Source: Diprion similis
Taxonomy: Eukaryota > Arthropoda > Insecta > Hymenoptera > Diprionidae
DNA: 64,000 nt
Assembly: GCF_021155765.1 (NCBI RefSeq)
Contig: NC_060117.1
Span: 2,086,501 to 2,150,500, forward strand
Direction: 5' to 3'
Under the pieces are notes generated by a model. The model did no database searches. It was given only the letters and a program-made list of their open reading frames with translations, and was not told the DNA's origin. Shown here piece after piece: positions 21,500-35,957 of this stretch. Positions within the stretch are counted from its first letter, which is position 1, and every line of letters starts with the position of its first letter. The position numbers and the translations under genes are program-made.

Positions 21500-24400
21500 T
21501 CACCGTGACCGTTGTGCACAGAATTTGAATTATCCCTCGGAGAGAACAATGGTTGGCTTCTAGAAGGAGCTGGAGAAGAGAAGGGCGGGTTTGGGGGTGG
21601 AGATCGGCCGCCCGCGTCTTAGATAGCATCGGCATAACCTCAGGGGAATTTCGGAGCCCCGTTGCCTCCCCTGATTTTCCCCGACCCCCGACCCCCGACC
21701 CCTGACCCCCTTCTGCTCCTCGTCACCCCTGTTTCGTCTTTCTCTCTCCAGCCCCCCTTCCACTCGCGATCCATCCCTTAGAGACGACGACGACGACGTG
21801 GTCGCTGTCCCACCAAACCGCCACAAAGTGCCTACCATCTTAAAGGACCTGGTATCGAGTTATGCTCGTTGGTTTTGACGGAGATTTCTTCTCACATGAC
21901 GAGCCAAACTCTCTTGGTTACGGTACAACCAGTACCCACATCCTTTTCTTTGCTGGTTTCGTCAAGTCATTCTGGCTAATGTGAATATTTCATAGAGAAT
22001 CAGTTCCGGAAATACTGGTCTCGAAACACGAAGTGAAGAAGCAGAAGGTACTTTAGTAGGTTCCAAGAAACATGAGATTTTAGATGTTTCCAAATGCTTG
22101 TCAAAGTTTTGGTTGAGCATCTTGAATAGATTATCTCAGCCTCAAGATCAAGATCAGCAGATATTTAAAGACATCGATTTTGTTTTTTCTATTTTCCATT
22201 CAAGTAACACTTTCAAAAAATTGAAAAATCTTTTTATTTGATAGTCTACCGACATTTTGATGGACATTTGCAACAAGCAAGCACACCTTAAGGTACCTAT
22301 TGCTTCTGTCGAATCACCAATCTCGTATTTATGACAGTCGACTATCAAGCTTTTCAATTTATCACTGACAACGTCGTTCGGAGACGAGTGTAAGTCGAAC
22401 AAACATTTGAAAAATTTGGTGAACACACTGACTCCTTTTTATTATCTCAGAGTGGTTAGTTAGACAGTAAATCAACCCCGAACTTAGGCAATAAATAATT
22501 TTTGCGTTGGCTTTCCTCATCAACGTCATCAGCCTCAGCCCTCTTCTCATCCTTCGCTAACAACCCATTCCAATGACAATTCCTCTTTTTCACGACTACA
22601 GATGACATCGGCTACCAAGGTTCTGGACAATCCAATGAGAGTCTGGGTCTTTACGCAATGAGCTGTCATCCTCAGTACCTACTACCTACTACCTACTTCA
22701 CCCGTTACGTACACACGATGTTATTCCTCGGACCGAAAGTTTGACCAACCGAAGGACCTGCTGGACGCTGTCGCCACTCTACAGGAGCCGGAAGGAGGAG
22801 GTCCAGCAATTCTCGGTGAGTAGATCCAGGATGAGAGACAGAGGGTGTAGGTCCGGTGTTGCGTGAACCTTGGCTGACGCGGTCCATCTTAAGGCGACAG
22901 CTGTTGCTGAAGGAATTCATTAGCGAGCTTAAGGGTCCGCAAGCTCTTCTCCGTCTATGTTCAGCCGAATTAGCAGGAACGTCGAAGCGAACTTTGTGCA
23001 GAGCCCGAATCTTTAACTGGATGAATGAAAGATGCATAGTACTACATGGAATTGTTTCCCAGTGGTTGTTGGGTTGGATTGGATTGGATTGGAGGACGAG
23101 GACGAGGGGGAGGAGGAGGAGGAGGACAACCGTCTCTCCTCGTTCCATCTTCGCCACCCTTAATCATCGCGAGATGAGAGATTTCCAGAGATCCCTCTCT
23201 CAGCTTTTGTCGTTCCATAATAAGCCGGCATTGTTATGGGGGTAAACGGTTTCGCGGTGCGTTAACGTTCGTCTAACCCTCTATCAACCCTCATTCCGCT
23301 CCATAACCTCGTCTTCGACGTTCTTGGACCGAGGATTGAGGAAAGCTGAAGCTTCATGGCTGATGATTTTTTCTCTACACCCCTTTAAGATGTTTTTTAA
23401 ATTTTCCTACAAGTGACGGTAGTAATTATCGTTCAATGTATCGATACTCCATTAAAAATGCGCTGAAAACAGTGGAACTTGGTTTGATCACGTCCCAAAT
23501 CCAGATGTTCAATCTCTTAAATCATTTAAAAACACTGTAAAAGGTGATTCCGTCAAGAAATTTTCGATGATCCTCCGTACCAATGAAACTCAAAAAACCC
23601 ATAAATCCATCTGACAAAGTAAACCCGCGATGGATTTTAACTATGAATAGATTACGTCGTATCTAGTCGAATGAACGGTCCGGAAGTCGCGAGGTGTAAA
23701 CTGGATTGTTGATTAGGAAAACGATCAACCGTTCGTAAAAAGTGTATTTTTCAAGTCCCCATGTCAGATCCCTGCTGACGACGTTCGGGCACGAGAAACC
23801 AGAGAGAGAGAGAGACTTGAGATCCGGAGTTTGTAGACTGCCGGAGAGAGGGTCGAGAGCTGGCTTCTCCTACAGCCGGAGCGATGCTGGACTAAAGTTA
23901 TATCGAAGGTTCCCCGAGGGAGAGTCGAAGTTCGGTGATTACCCAGGCCTCTCACAGCGGGGAGCGAGAGAGTAAGAGTGAGTGAGAGAGAGAGAGAGGG
24001 AGAGGGATGCTAGTTTCATACTTTGCCTAGCGGGTAACTAACGCTTGGCTCAATCCGGCGGCCATAGGTAAGTGTTGGCTTGCTTCTACGGGCAAAACTA
24101 TCGGCCTTCTGGCTCTCGGAGTCTCACAGTCTTCGGACCCAGACGCCAATTGGATGTAGGACCCGGGAACTCCGGGCCCAAGAGCAACGCGATATGGATA
24201 CACAGTTTGCGCTTGTCCTGTGCAAAGTATCCTTCCTATGAACACACCAACCATGCTTTGCGAAACCGATGATGAGACGGGATCGTGGCCAAGGTGGAGG
24301 TGGAGGTGGAGGTGGAGGTTGAAGGTATCATGATACGGGACGAGCGATCGTACCCTCGAGTAAATCGACGACCTTTTCGTCACGACGCTTTCAGGGACCC

Positions 24401-26480
24401 ATAAGTTATACTCATTAGTTGTTAAATTTATCGCATAACACGTTTTTACTGACAATTGAGGTTGTTTTCGATTTTTTTTGATTTTTTTTGATTTGTTTGA
24501 ATATTGGTCACGTTTGATAGGATCCATGAGGCTGACGTTAGTAACGTTGATTATCGCAACGAAATGTTAGGGAAAAATTATTTTCGAAGTCAGGTTATGA
24601 ATTTCAGATATTTAGGTTTTGTTTCCATTTTTTTGGGGAATTTTTGAAACGCGGTAAATTGTTATAATAAGGTGAAACTAATTTATTCTTAGAGAATTTT
24701 AGCCACTTTAAAGTTAGTACAAAATTGTAAAATAGTGATTTTTTTTTTTCACCAATGTTTCGTTACGCTATTAACGTTACTAAATTCAGTCTTGTTAAGG
24801 TTTTTGAAAATTTGATTAAACAACGTCGAATATTTGTGTTACGAATAACACTTGTGAGAGAGAATTTGCGATCTGATAATTTGTAACATTAATCTTGTTA
24901 ATCTAGACAAATTTGAACTTATTGAATTCTCTAAGATTCAAATCTTATCGCAAAACATCTTTAGAAGAATTTAATTTTGAATCAAATGAAATGAACATCG
25001 GATTCTAATACGAACACTTTTTTAGATCCGTCGGATATTAAGAAGAAAAATCTTTTGATCTGGTCTTAGTCTTAAAAAATTTTTCTTCATTTGAATTTCA
25101 TTATTCTAATTTTACGAAATGATATTGATTTCACGAAAATTTTATGCATCGACATGAATCCACACGATGAGACAATTTTTTGGAAACCCGTCAAAATTTC
25201 ATTTCAAACTCTTTTCTCAAGTTCAAATCTCATTTTCGAAGTGAACTCAGAACTTGGCGTATACTTTTTGATACGCGCATAATTTTCTCTCCGTTTTTTT
25301 TTTCTTGATTTTGAACCCCTTTTTTTACACCCATATTATTACAAAAATGTCAATAAAACGGGTAAATATTAATTATCTAAGATAAATCCAAGACGTCGTT
25401 GTTCGCATATCGAAAGATGGCGCGGGGCACCATTTTCCTCAATTCAAATCCTCCACCCCCTCCCCAAGTAACTCCCCCAGCGAATACGACCACCCTTAGT
25501 TATTGATCTTTCCATCGGTCAGCCTCACTGGAGCCACCTACGCAATTTTCTTCCAACTAAACCGACACGAAGTGGTCAGTGAAATTCCACCCACCCTCAG
25601 CTTGACCGCCGGTCATTGATCTTCAACCGAAAATCTTCCACCCCCAGCCGACAAAACAGCGATCTCCAGATGTTTTTTACCTTCGTTAATAACTTTCCTT
25701 TTCTTCCAAGCTTTCCAACTTGTTTCACACTTTTCACCAATTTTTCACCCACCAATGGCGTCCCAGTCGCAAATCTGGTTCGTCAAACCTCTAGGGGTTG
25801 TTTTCGATTATTTTTTTTTATCCTCACTCCGTTCTTCCCCCGAAGATTTAATACTTACACAAAATTTTTCTCGCACCATCGATGGTATAAAACTATACTT
25901 TCAAAACTCCAACGCCGTCTCGCCCCAAAGTCTCACCCCACCCCTAATTTTCTTCGAGATGTTTTTAAAATAAAATATCAAAACGTGCAGTTATTTCGAG
26001 CAACGAATTTTTCAACAACAACAACAATCCACGACCGACGCTGTTTTCATCCAGACTGGAGACGCGCGTGTCTGCAGCAACCGGACGGGGATGAGGATAA
26101 CCGGAAACCAGTATTTCTGGGGTCAAGGGGGTGACTGACCAGTGTCCGGTTGTTTGCTACCTTCGTACAGCATCCTGAGAACCTACGTGGACCAGGGAAC
26201 ACAACGATTTAACAGGGGTGAGAGAAAGGAGAGAAAAAAGTAACGCGAAGTGGACACTGGTCAGTCATGCTCTCCCCCCTCCCTCCTCTCTCTCTCTCTC
26301 TCTCTCTCGCTGCATGACCGTCCGGTGTTATACATATGCATAAATCTAGTAACTCGTCGAGATGACCAACCGGTCCGGCAGATGTTTATTATACGGACGC
26401 TGCGTTCCATCCTGCGGATGCTTTTGGTCCAGCTGCTGCGTCGCGGATCGTCTGACAACGATCTGATGAATTAGAAACTG
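21500..26480. other. Non-coding stretch with GC-richer islands
   Basis: No gene recognised. Islands at 21560-21840, 22700-23330, 23750-24400 and 26030-26460 are GC-richer than their surroundings. Contents include a CCCGACC tandem at about 21680-21710 (G-rich on the minus strand), GGATT repeats near 23078-23092, a GGTGGA run at 24293-24319, AGATGGCGC at 25415-25423, a (CT)n tract near 26286-26308 and a 16-bp inverted repeat pair at 26132-26147 and 26252-26267. Short minus-strand frames at 22154-22550 have varied composition but match no family I know. Confidence 0.55.
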
Positions 26481-27722
26481 ATTTTGAAGAAACTGATGGG
26501 GGATAAGAGATGATGATGATGATGATGATGATTTATTTATTGGCAGAGAGAGAGAGAGATTTTTATATATTACAAATAATAGTAAACAAAGAAAAATATG
26601 GATCTGAATTTTGAACAAATTCAGATCACGAACTGGTGAAAACTCGAGTTTTTGCACTAAAGAAACGAATGAATGAATTTAAGCATGCTTCAATATTTTA
26701 AACTGTAGATTCAGGCAAGGAAATGTGTACAAATGAATTTAAAGAATATCCAAAGTTGGAATAACAAGATTCAAATTAGACGTGAAATGAACTTATAATT
26801 ATACATTAGAAGATGCTTAGAATTTATCGAAAAGATTTTATAAATCAATTATTGCAGGTTGACAAAAATTCATGTTGAATTGTTTTTTTTTTTTTTATCA
26901 AGACACACGTTTCTAACATCTTTTTCTACGTATAAACTTTGAGATGAAGATGATTTTCATTTATTCAATTCACGTGGTTTATTGAAGATTTTTTTTTTCT
27001 TTTTATAACAAACTTTGGAATTTTGGGAAGTCAGTTATATATACAAAATAATTATGCGAGCGTTAAAATTTCAAAATATTTTCAAATATTGAAATTTATC
27101 TTAGATTTTTTTTTTATCGTACGACGTTTGGGAAAATTGTAAAGTGTTTTTATTCAGATAAAATATACTTTGAAAGTGTTGGAAAAAATAAAATTTTTAC
27201 CTCGTATCGTTTTGGTAATCAGGGCTTTCGGCATGATAAAATGAATTTTTGATAACGCAATTGGAGCAGTTCGTGAAACGCTTTTTGTTAGTAACAATTC
27301 TTTGATAATTATTTTGTCCGATATTTGTTCTGATAATTCGTTTATTCGTTTTTAGTATTATTTCAAAACGTGTTTAATTTATATTCTATATAATATAGAT
27401 TAGAAAATGCGTTTCAACGAATTGAATATTAGGAAAAAAAAGAAAATGAAAAAGAAAAGTAAGATCACGTGCCTAAAAATAAAATTAATCAAAGAATAAT
27501 TGTATATTGTTAAAAACATTTAATATTGTGATACATAATTAATTAATTCACGTATACAATGAACCAATGCTTATCGAATGGTTTAAAGAAAACATAGAGA
27601 TAGATAAATTGTAAAATATTTATTTTCACCGTTTAAAATTAGTGAAAATTAATTTTTCATTTAATAATAGAAGGATAAAACAGTTTATTTCAAAGTTATA
27701 ATTTAGTATATTTATTTGTACG

Positions 27723-27754
<32 letters not shown>

Positions 27755-28178
27755 TATATATTATAAACGTGCATCGATGAGCAACTGTACCTACTTACAA
27801 CACACAGCGACGAGGCTAGACGAAAAGTTAAAGTTTAAACTTTGAAATTTACAGACAAACGCCCGGTTGTTATATTTTTCACAAGCATACATTATACCTA
27901 TGTATAAATAGAAATAGGCATATAATGTTTAACAGGAATGAGCGCGTTGGTGCTAATAGGGAAGTAATAAAAAAATAAAACTAAAACTTGCTCCGCGGTG
28001 TGCGGTAAAGTTGGTGGGATAATCCCGTCCCTTCTCTCTCTCTCTCTCTCTCTCTCTTTATACGTACGTGCGAAATAAACTTAAACACGCGTTAAATAAA
28101 TAATTAAATAATTAGTCCGGCCATTCGCGAGGGCCTCGCTTTCTCTCTCTATCTCTCTATCTCTGTCGAAAAGGAGGA

Positions 28179-28183
<5 letters not shown>

Positions 28184-28217
<34 letters not shown>
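28184..28217 (+). repeat. (GA)n microsatellite
   Basis: An alternating GA tract of about 33 bases in a region rich in CT and GA dinucleotides. Confidence 0.95.
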
Positions 28218-28218
<1 letters not shown>

Positions 28219-28659
28219 GAAAAGCGAGTATCTCTCGCGGTGTGAAAAACCCGCGCACGTTTGAATGCGACAAACGTGGTAAAAGTTATGTCCTATGTTG
28301 CCCACGAAAATTGCCAGGCTGAAATCTACCTTGACTTTTACAGGAGCTTTTCCGACTTTCCCCGACTTTCACCTACACACACACACACACACACACTCGC
28401 CTGCCCTCTTCCAGCTATACCAACTCAAGCCCCGCGACGAACACGTTCGTGTTTATACTCTTAAGGGGTTAAAAACACCCTGCTATTTATATTTACGTGT
28501 CTCTGTATACCTATATATACATTTTTCTGTGTATGTGTGTGGGTGTGTGTGGGTGTGTGCGTGTGTGTAAGAGGCATAACCCGAGAGAAGCTCAAATCCG
28601 GAATGAGGAGACGCGGGGAAAGTGATACGATATATGTTAATTGCCGTTTAATTAACGCT

Positions 28660-28662
<3 letters not shown>

Positions 28663-28710
<48 letters not shown>
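28663..28710. repeat. (AT)n microsatellite
   Basis: A pure alternating AT tract of 48 bases, one of the longest in the window. Confidence 0.95.
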
Positions 28711-28714
<4 letters not shown>

Positions 28715-31700
28715 TGTTTTTTTCTTTGCTGTGGTTCTGTACAAATCATTGATCGATTAACTGATACAGAAAATGAGAATAATTACACTGAAATTGGGAA
28801 CATCGAGCAAGGATCTTCAATAAACATTCTTCACGCTCGTTAGTTACTATACTTAAAACAATAATTGGTGTAGATTCAAGTAATCCTGAACGAATTAGAC
28901 ACGAAAAATAATTTTACAAATCAAAATTTCTCGCCATTAAAAAATTTGATTTTAGAAAATGATTCGCAGGATGTTTAGACAAATACTAATTTGTAATCAA
29001 AAAACTTTCATCCGTCTATCAACCTAGAAATTTATATATAATACACAATTTTCGAGCCGAGGTTACCGAGCTTTGCTATACAAGTCGAGCAACACGCGCA
29101 TGTATCTCGAAAGTTGGAAAACTAATATCCAAGTACGGTGAAGGAAACTGTGGAACGGGAACGGGAACGGGAATAATGGTCACCCCTGATTAAGGGTCCA
29201 AGCTGACAGTGGAAGGTCGAGAAACATGGGGAGGGGAAATGGGAAATTGGGGTGGAAGCGGGAAGGAATAGTTTCAGGAGGGGGGAGGGGGGATAAGGGA
29301 CCGAACCCCGTAGGTGGTGTCCAAACTAAACGACATCCTGTTGGGGCGTGGCGCCTTCTTCTTACATGAGGAAACCCTGCCCTATTAACCAATAGGATTT
29401 AGGGGGTTGCAGCTCGAAGGGGGCGTCGATTAGGGAAAAAATCAACCCCCGAATTTAAAACTACGGTTATTACAGCTACGTGATTTTTTATGTATATAAC
29501 TGAAAATATACTTGTTGCAATAGTTGATCCTTTTGTTATGCGGTTTTATTTTCGTTACTTTTGGTTGGTGGAAAACTTTTGTTTTCTTTCTCATCTTCTT
29601 GATTTAACGATATTAAAAAGTTTTAAAACAAAAAAACAACTTCAGACGACCTTCGATTTTGCTGGTGATGTTTGGATCTGTAAAATAGATATGATGATGG
29701 TGTCAAAGTCGTCGAATATCATTTCCAAAAAAGATTTTTTTTTTTTTTTAACTAAATTACAGTTTATCCCTAAAGCAATTTTTAGCAATTGTTAACTAGT
29801 TACAAACTCACAAATTTCTTTATTTGTCATGGTTGGCTAGGAGAATCAATTGAGAGATGGGTGGCAGGATAGGACAGAACAGGATGAGCGTGTCCTTGTA
29901 CCTAGTGTTTGGAGAAAAGGTTTAAAGTGTTGTTCACTCTACCGCGGATTTTATGTCTTCCGGTTCCTCTCTTCTCCTCTTCTCTTTCTATCTCTGTCTC
30001 CGTCGTCTCTTCCTGAAGGTTTATTATTCCAGGGTTATTTCTCCGCTCTTCAGTTTCCTCCTCTCCTTCTATCCGGGGCGAGTCAGTCCTCCTCTCGTTC
30101 TCTCCTACGCCGTTGGTCCATCCGTCCGTCGGCCGTTGTCTCTGGAACAATAAAACACATTCATGAATGAGCCCTTCCTCTCACTCTCTATTCCTCTCGC
30201 TTTTGCACCTCTTTTTATCATCTTGCAAGCCGCCAACGAGTCTGACGGAGAAAGAGGGTGAACCACCACCAGAGAGTTCCTTTCCTCCCGTCATTTGTTA
30301 AGTCACGTTTTATCTCTCTAATAAACGTGAACGCCTATCTTCAGGATTAGATTAAAACAAACCACAATTACATCGACATTCAGCGATCCTTTTCTTTATA
30401 AATGGTTTGATTGTTCATAATAACAATCAAAAGTCCAAAGTCGAACCAAAGTCTCCACCCAAGGAACCAGTCACTTAAGTTTCCTTACAGTTCTAACGGA
30501 AATGGAAAGGATCGCGTGACATCTGATGATCCATTGGTCAGTCTAACCCTAGAAAAAGACTTGGTGAGTCTCATTGTCAGTCTGGGAAGTCGATAGTTGG
30601 AGGTTCCTGACATGGAAGACCGTCGTTTGAACCACGTGAGTTCATCACTGGTCAGGTTTGGTTTAGTCGATCGAGTCTAGTCCAGTCAAGTGAGTCTATT
30701 CCGGTCCAGGTGGTGTCTAACGAGGGTTCCATGTCAAGGCGATGATCCTTTCGTGCAGTACGTGAATCCGGAGAAGCGGCGAGATGTACGACGTCCATCT
30801 CCAGGAGTTCTCCTCCAAGTTTCACTAACCTCGTCGTCACACCCACACACTCCAATACTCGGAGAGGATACCCCGAATGTGAATGTGTTTCTACACGTTC
30901 ACATAACGCCCAAGAAGGAGTTCTTCGGTATTGATCGCCCCCCTCGACCACCTTCGCTTATGCTACTTCTACTTCATCTGCGTTCGTCGGTTGCTACTAA
31001 GGCGCTCTGTATCCTTACGTCACTAACGTAACCTGCTTCATTCTGATCTTCCTCTTCCTGTTTTCTAACAGTCATCAACGGCTTGATTGGCTTTCAACAT
31101 GGTGATTAGTTTTTTAACGACAGATGATCGGGTAACGGAATATGTGAGTTTCAGTAATAAGTACTATTTTCAATAATTAAAGTGCGTGTCACATTATCCA
31201 TTTACTATAATCACTCATAATGTCAGTTAAGTGGGACCTGATTTTTTTTTATTTATTTATTTTTTTTATTTTTTTGCCACGTGAAGCCTGACTCGATGTT
31301 ATTTTTATACTATTTTACCTTGCTATTTATTATATATCGTATTCCATTTAGTTCTACCGGGTTTATGGAAACGTACGAGTTACGCCACCGGGATTATAAA
31401 AGGATCATCACGGCTAACCGTCAAACGCTGTTGGTTTCCTTTCAATCGTTTCTCTTCCATTGTAGACCCTAATTTCCCCTTCCTCGAAACGATAATTGTA
31501 TCGCATGTTTTTTTTAAATTTATTTATTTCTTTTTCAATACTGATCTTTTCTTTTCTCTCCTCGTATATTGATACGATTAATTATCTTCGCCCTTCTCTT
31601 CTTCGCATAAATAAATTAGGTATATAATAGTTTGCATTTCTGGAAAATGAAGTTTTCTATTTCAATATTTGGCAACACGGAGATTATAATAATCAAGTGT

Positions 31701-31805
31701 TGACCTCGGTTTAAAAGAATTAACAATATCAAAGAAAACGCGTGTGAATGTCTCTGAAAATGTATCTTATTATTCGCTCGCCTCGTTGCCTTCCGAGGAT
31801 TTCAT

Positions 31806-31845
31806 CCCCCCCCCTCCCCCCCCTCCCCCCCCTCCCCCCGCCGCT
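31806..31845 (+). repeat. C-block tandem (CCCCCCCCT)n
   Basis: Four C blocks of 6-9 bases separated by single T. On the minus strand this is four closely spaced long G blocks, the pattern that can form a G-quadruplex. Confidence 0.9.
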
Positions 31846-32054
31846 TCATTCTGAACACGGGGTTTGTCGAGCCGTGCAGAGACAGAACCGTCTCTGGTGG
31901 GGATAAGTGTGGTTGCTGCGAAGGGGTTGGAGGTAGATTTCGAAGGGAGGGTAAGACGAGTCAAGGGGTGGTGGTCTAACGTTCCTGCTGCTGCTGCTGC
32001 TGCTGCTGGTAGTCTGTGGTCCAGGCAGAGATAGATAGATGGACAAAGGCAGAA

Positions 32055-32089
<35 letters not shown>

Positions 32090-35000
32090 CTGAGCCAGGG
32101 GTGCGCAGGGGTGACAAGATGGCTGCCATCGACCCAGAACCGGTTCCTGAAGTAGGGGAAGTAAGACATTTATATTAGCCGAGGAGGAGGTGGTGGTCGC
32201 TTCTCGTGTAGCTCATTGACGTATGTACTTCGAATTCCGATGAAGAATACAAGTAGATACGGAATTATTTTTTCACGGAATTACTTGATTTTCATCTTCT
32301 ACGTTATATATCTAATTTCACGACGATTTCGAGGACTGGAGATTGAAAACATATTCAGACTCAATCGGTTATCACGGTTGTTACAATGAACGTGATGAAG
32401 ATAACGACGAGATGATTACTTTTTGATCCAAGGCTATTTCTGTCTAACGATATACACCCTGTTGGTCTGGTCTGCCTACCGGCTTGCCCACTTCCATGTC
32501 TGCATGTACATATATGTCTGCCTACGCTGTTGGTATAACCTACGAAACGACAGAGAGACTCCCATACATCGTATAAACCTACCAGGCTACCTACCTTATA
32601 CCTACCCACTGCTGGGTGAGTAGTTTCTGCTCTGCGGTCGACCGGACACACGCCTCTAAATTAACTCTGGGGTCTGTTCTATTAATTAATCTCATTACTT
32701 TAATATATCTACACCTATCTACACGCACATGTGATACATGTGCACGTCGTGGCACGTTAGGATGGCTCAACTTATGGCTGACTTGCAACTCAGTCATTAA
32801 CTGGTCGATTCAAGCAACGATGTATCAATGAAAAGAGATTCTTTCCTTAGCGATGTTTTTTTGGAACCAGAATCCATGTCATTGAACTATGAGTAGAGAT
32901 AAAAAACAAACCAAAGAGTTTCGCTGATGTAGTGTTCCAGAAGCGATTGCCGTGTGATGGATCAAGAAAAAAACTGCGGTAACGAGATTGAATCAAGACG
33001 TCGAAAGAAAAGCTCGCTTGAACAGTAGTATCGGAATAAAAAGTTTGAAAAGAATCTCTTCAATGAAAATATTATATACATATAGGGTTGGTATGACAAG
33101 TGGCAGGACAAACGAGCGTCGAATTTATACCGCTAGTGTTGTGTGGGTGGGTAGCGCGATTCCGGAGGAAGTTGGCATCCAGCTACCTTTCCTTGTAGCT
33201 GTATAAGGTGGGAAACCCTCCACCCTGCCTCACACCTTGGGCTTGGTGTCGAGTTGTATACCATGAGATGAACTACCGCCTCCGGCAGAGGAACGTTATG
33301 TGATGCGTGCGTGTGGACTCGACGAATGGAGAGAGCGGATGACCGGACTGCTACTCGACGGAGAAATGAGAATGGTCTCGGTCTACGAGGAGAGGAACCA
33401 GCACCAGCAGTAGAGTTCCCGCCGAGCAAATTGCTCAAAGTAATTAATCGCTTTTGCCGGGGTTCGTTGTACGGCTACCACCTACTGCATGCCGTCCTGT
33501 TGCAGCAGTTCTGCGATGTTGTTGTCCGCGTTTTGCCTTGATGGTCAAAAACTTATCCCAACGGACAAATCTATGGAAAAGTATGGTATTTCAAATGGAA
33601 CCTTGGTTGGAATTGGAGATGGTCACTTGTCTTAGGTTATCTGGACCAGAGATAATGAATCATGACTTGGAATCGTGATGTGTCAGATGGAAGTAGAAAC
33701 AGAAAGTCAACAGTACCATGAAAATGGACATGATTAATCTACAATTCGAACCACGTTTCTTAGCGTGGTGAAAACAGAGTTCAGATTTCAATTTGGGGGG
33801 GAAAAGCTTTTGATAACGATAGAGTTATATATGGATATGGAGACAGTTTCTCACCAAACAAGGTGATGTGAGGTGGTGATTAAAACCGTGTACAAAAATA
33901 GGCTTGAGAAGTGAAATTCATCCCCTCTCCGTTTAGTGGGGGAAGAAAATTTCGGTCGACTCGGTTCCTCGTTCTGCCACTTCTGTTCTTTCGCGGCTAG
34001 CACGTTGATGCTCAGACTCCATGAGGGGGGGAGAGCCTGCAGCTTTGGTTTTAAGAAGATGGACTCTCTCTCTCGGGATCTCCGCTACTCCAACCCTCAA
34101 TACGAAACGGGATTACTTGATGCACGTGTGTTTGAGGTGTGTGTAGTATATGGTCTAGGGATTGCTTGCCAAGGCAACTTATACGCAGGACTACAAAGCT
34201 CCTGATGCTTCTGCTTCTGCTTCTCCTTCTGCTGCCTAGAGCCTAGGCTATAACCATCACCCCTAGAACTGGGCGAGACTAACCTCTATTGATCGTAAGA
34301 AGGCTTACACACCTACGATACTCTCTACCATCCCCCTTTACTCGGGGCACCGTGAACTGCCCGGAACGTACCGAGTGTCTCTCAAGTTGTGTTTATTCGA
34401 TCAATGACCAATTTTATGTTGTTTGTTTTTAGTTGTTTTTTTTTTTTAATATTTCTCGGTCAACCTAGGCGTGTAACGTGATTGCGATATTTCATTATTT
34501 GCCTTGACGGAAAAGACAAACCAAGATTGCATCTTTTTTGATGCTGGTAATCTCCAGCCATTGATTCCATGAACTTGATGTTTTGATTTCTAAGATTGCT
34601 GGCCGTCAATAGATGGACGAAAGAAATATGTTGTACGTTGGTAAAAATAAAAAAAAAAAAATATCGGTTGACAAAGAATTTGAAGATATATTAAAAAAAC
34701 CTCGTCACCCAACGTGGTGATACAATTATAAATCAGAAAAAAACGTCAATCGTTTAAAAACTCATCTTCTAAGAAGCAGCCGTGGAAAGTAATCTTCGTA
34801 CTTGAACCCGGACGAATTAAGAAAGCCTAAGAAAAATGGACAAAGAATGGAAGAGCAGAAAAAAATGGTTGCGGGGGTGGGCCACTCTCCTTGGGATCGA
34901 TGTCAATCGTTTAAAAAAACTTTGAACAGTTCTCTAAACGTATAAAATGAACCCCTTGGATTAAAATAACCGATGATAAGCAAGCGCGAGCAGAAAGATG

Positions 35001-35453
35001 CGAGATCGGGTTGAGACAAGTCTCACCCCTTATAGAGCTCGGCGGGTCCGAACGTAAGAACATTTGGGCGTTGATAAAGGAAAGGCGGGGGTGTGTAAGG
35101 GGCTGGTAGGGGTGTAAGGGGCGAAGTTAAGTCATATTGATCCCAGTCCAGACAGGGGGCAACGGGGTCCGAGGAGGGTTGGAAAACCGTGACCGGCGGG
35201 GGTGGGGGGTGCAAAAAGGGGGCGCAGAAGGAAGGCGGCGGGGTTTGGGCGGCGGTACGTGTTCTTAATCGCCAAGTGACCGCCCTCCGACTCCCTGCCA
35301 ACCACCCCAGAATTTCCAAAGGGGTTTCTCTCCGAGTTGCTCTGGCTGTTGCTGTGAATGTGCGATATAGCTGTGAGCCTGGGACTACCTACTGCCTGGC
35401 CTGCGTTGAGACGGGCGAGGGTGTATACGCCACCATTTCCAACCCCTGCCACC

Positions 35454-35484
35454 CTCCACCCTCCACCCTCCACCCTCCACCCCC
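35454..35484 (+). repeat. (CCACCCT)n heptamer tandem
   Basis: Four to five copies of a 7-base unit, CCACCCT. The minus strand reads AGGGTGG repeats, giving regularly spaced GGG blocks. Confidence 0.9.
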
Positions 35485-35957
35485 CGCACCGAATCGCGCC
35501 CCGCCATTTGGTTAGCCTATTGTTTTCGAGATTAAGTAAGAACCCGCGCATTTGATATATGTATATGTTGCCCGCTGCTGCTGCTGCCGCCAACGCCACC
35601 ATCCGCTCTCTCTACCTTCTATAACGCTTCTCTTCTACTCTATGGTGCCATTTTCCATTGTTACAAACGTGTTCCAATTCATGTTTTGTGTACCCAGTTT
35701 CCCCGGGCGTGCAATACCAGCAAAACTCTGTAATCGGAATTCAAACCGATAAATCGTTACTTTATGCTTTCACGACGGATTTCGATGTTTTTTTTTCTTT
35801 TTGTTTTTGGTTTTTGTCTTTGGTGGATTTTAGACGATAATCGTATGCTCGATTTTTACTTGAGGATCGAAGAATCTTGGATGGATTGATAAATTGTTAC
35901 AAGAAGTTGTAGACTTAAGACTAAAAGACATGTATTTTTTTTTTTTTTATCTTCCAT

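Larger units (their letters stand above)
26481..35957. other. 9.5-kb non-coding stretch
   Basis: No gene recognised. 26480-29150 is AT-rich with GATGAT near 26508-26532, (TA)n at about 27724-27750 and 28663-28710, (CT)n near 28033-28058, (GA)n at 28184-28217, and (CA)n/(GT)n near 28375-28395 and 28530-28568. GC-richer islands lie at 29180-29430, 30480-31030, 31790-32220, 33100-33540 and 35030-35520. The island at 31806-31840 is C-blocks separated by T, 31988-32008 is a CTG run, 32058-32092 is a GA tract, and 35454-35484 is a CCACCCT tandem. ATGGCTGCCAT occurs at 32119-32129. Confidence 0.6.

Noticed and set aside
22154..22550. Two overlapping minus-strand frames of 90 and 62 codons with varied composition
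   Set aside because: No recognisable motif, no consistent splice signals and no family resemblance; they could be remnants of a mobile element but cannot be supported.
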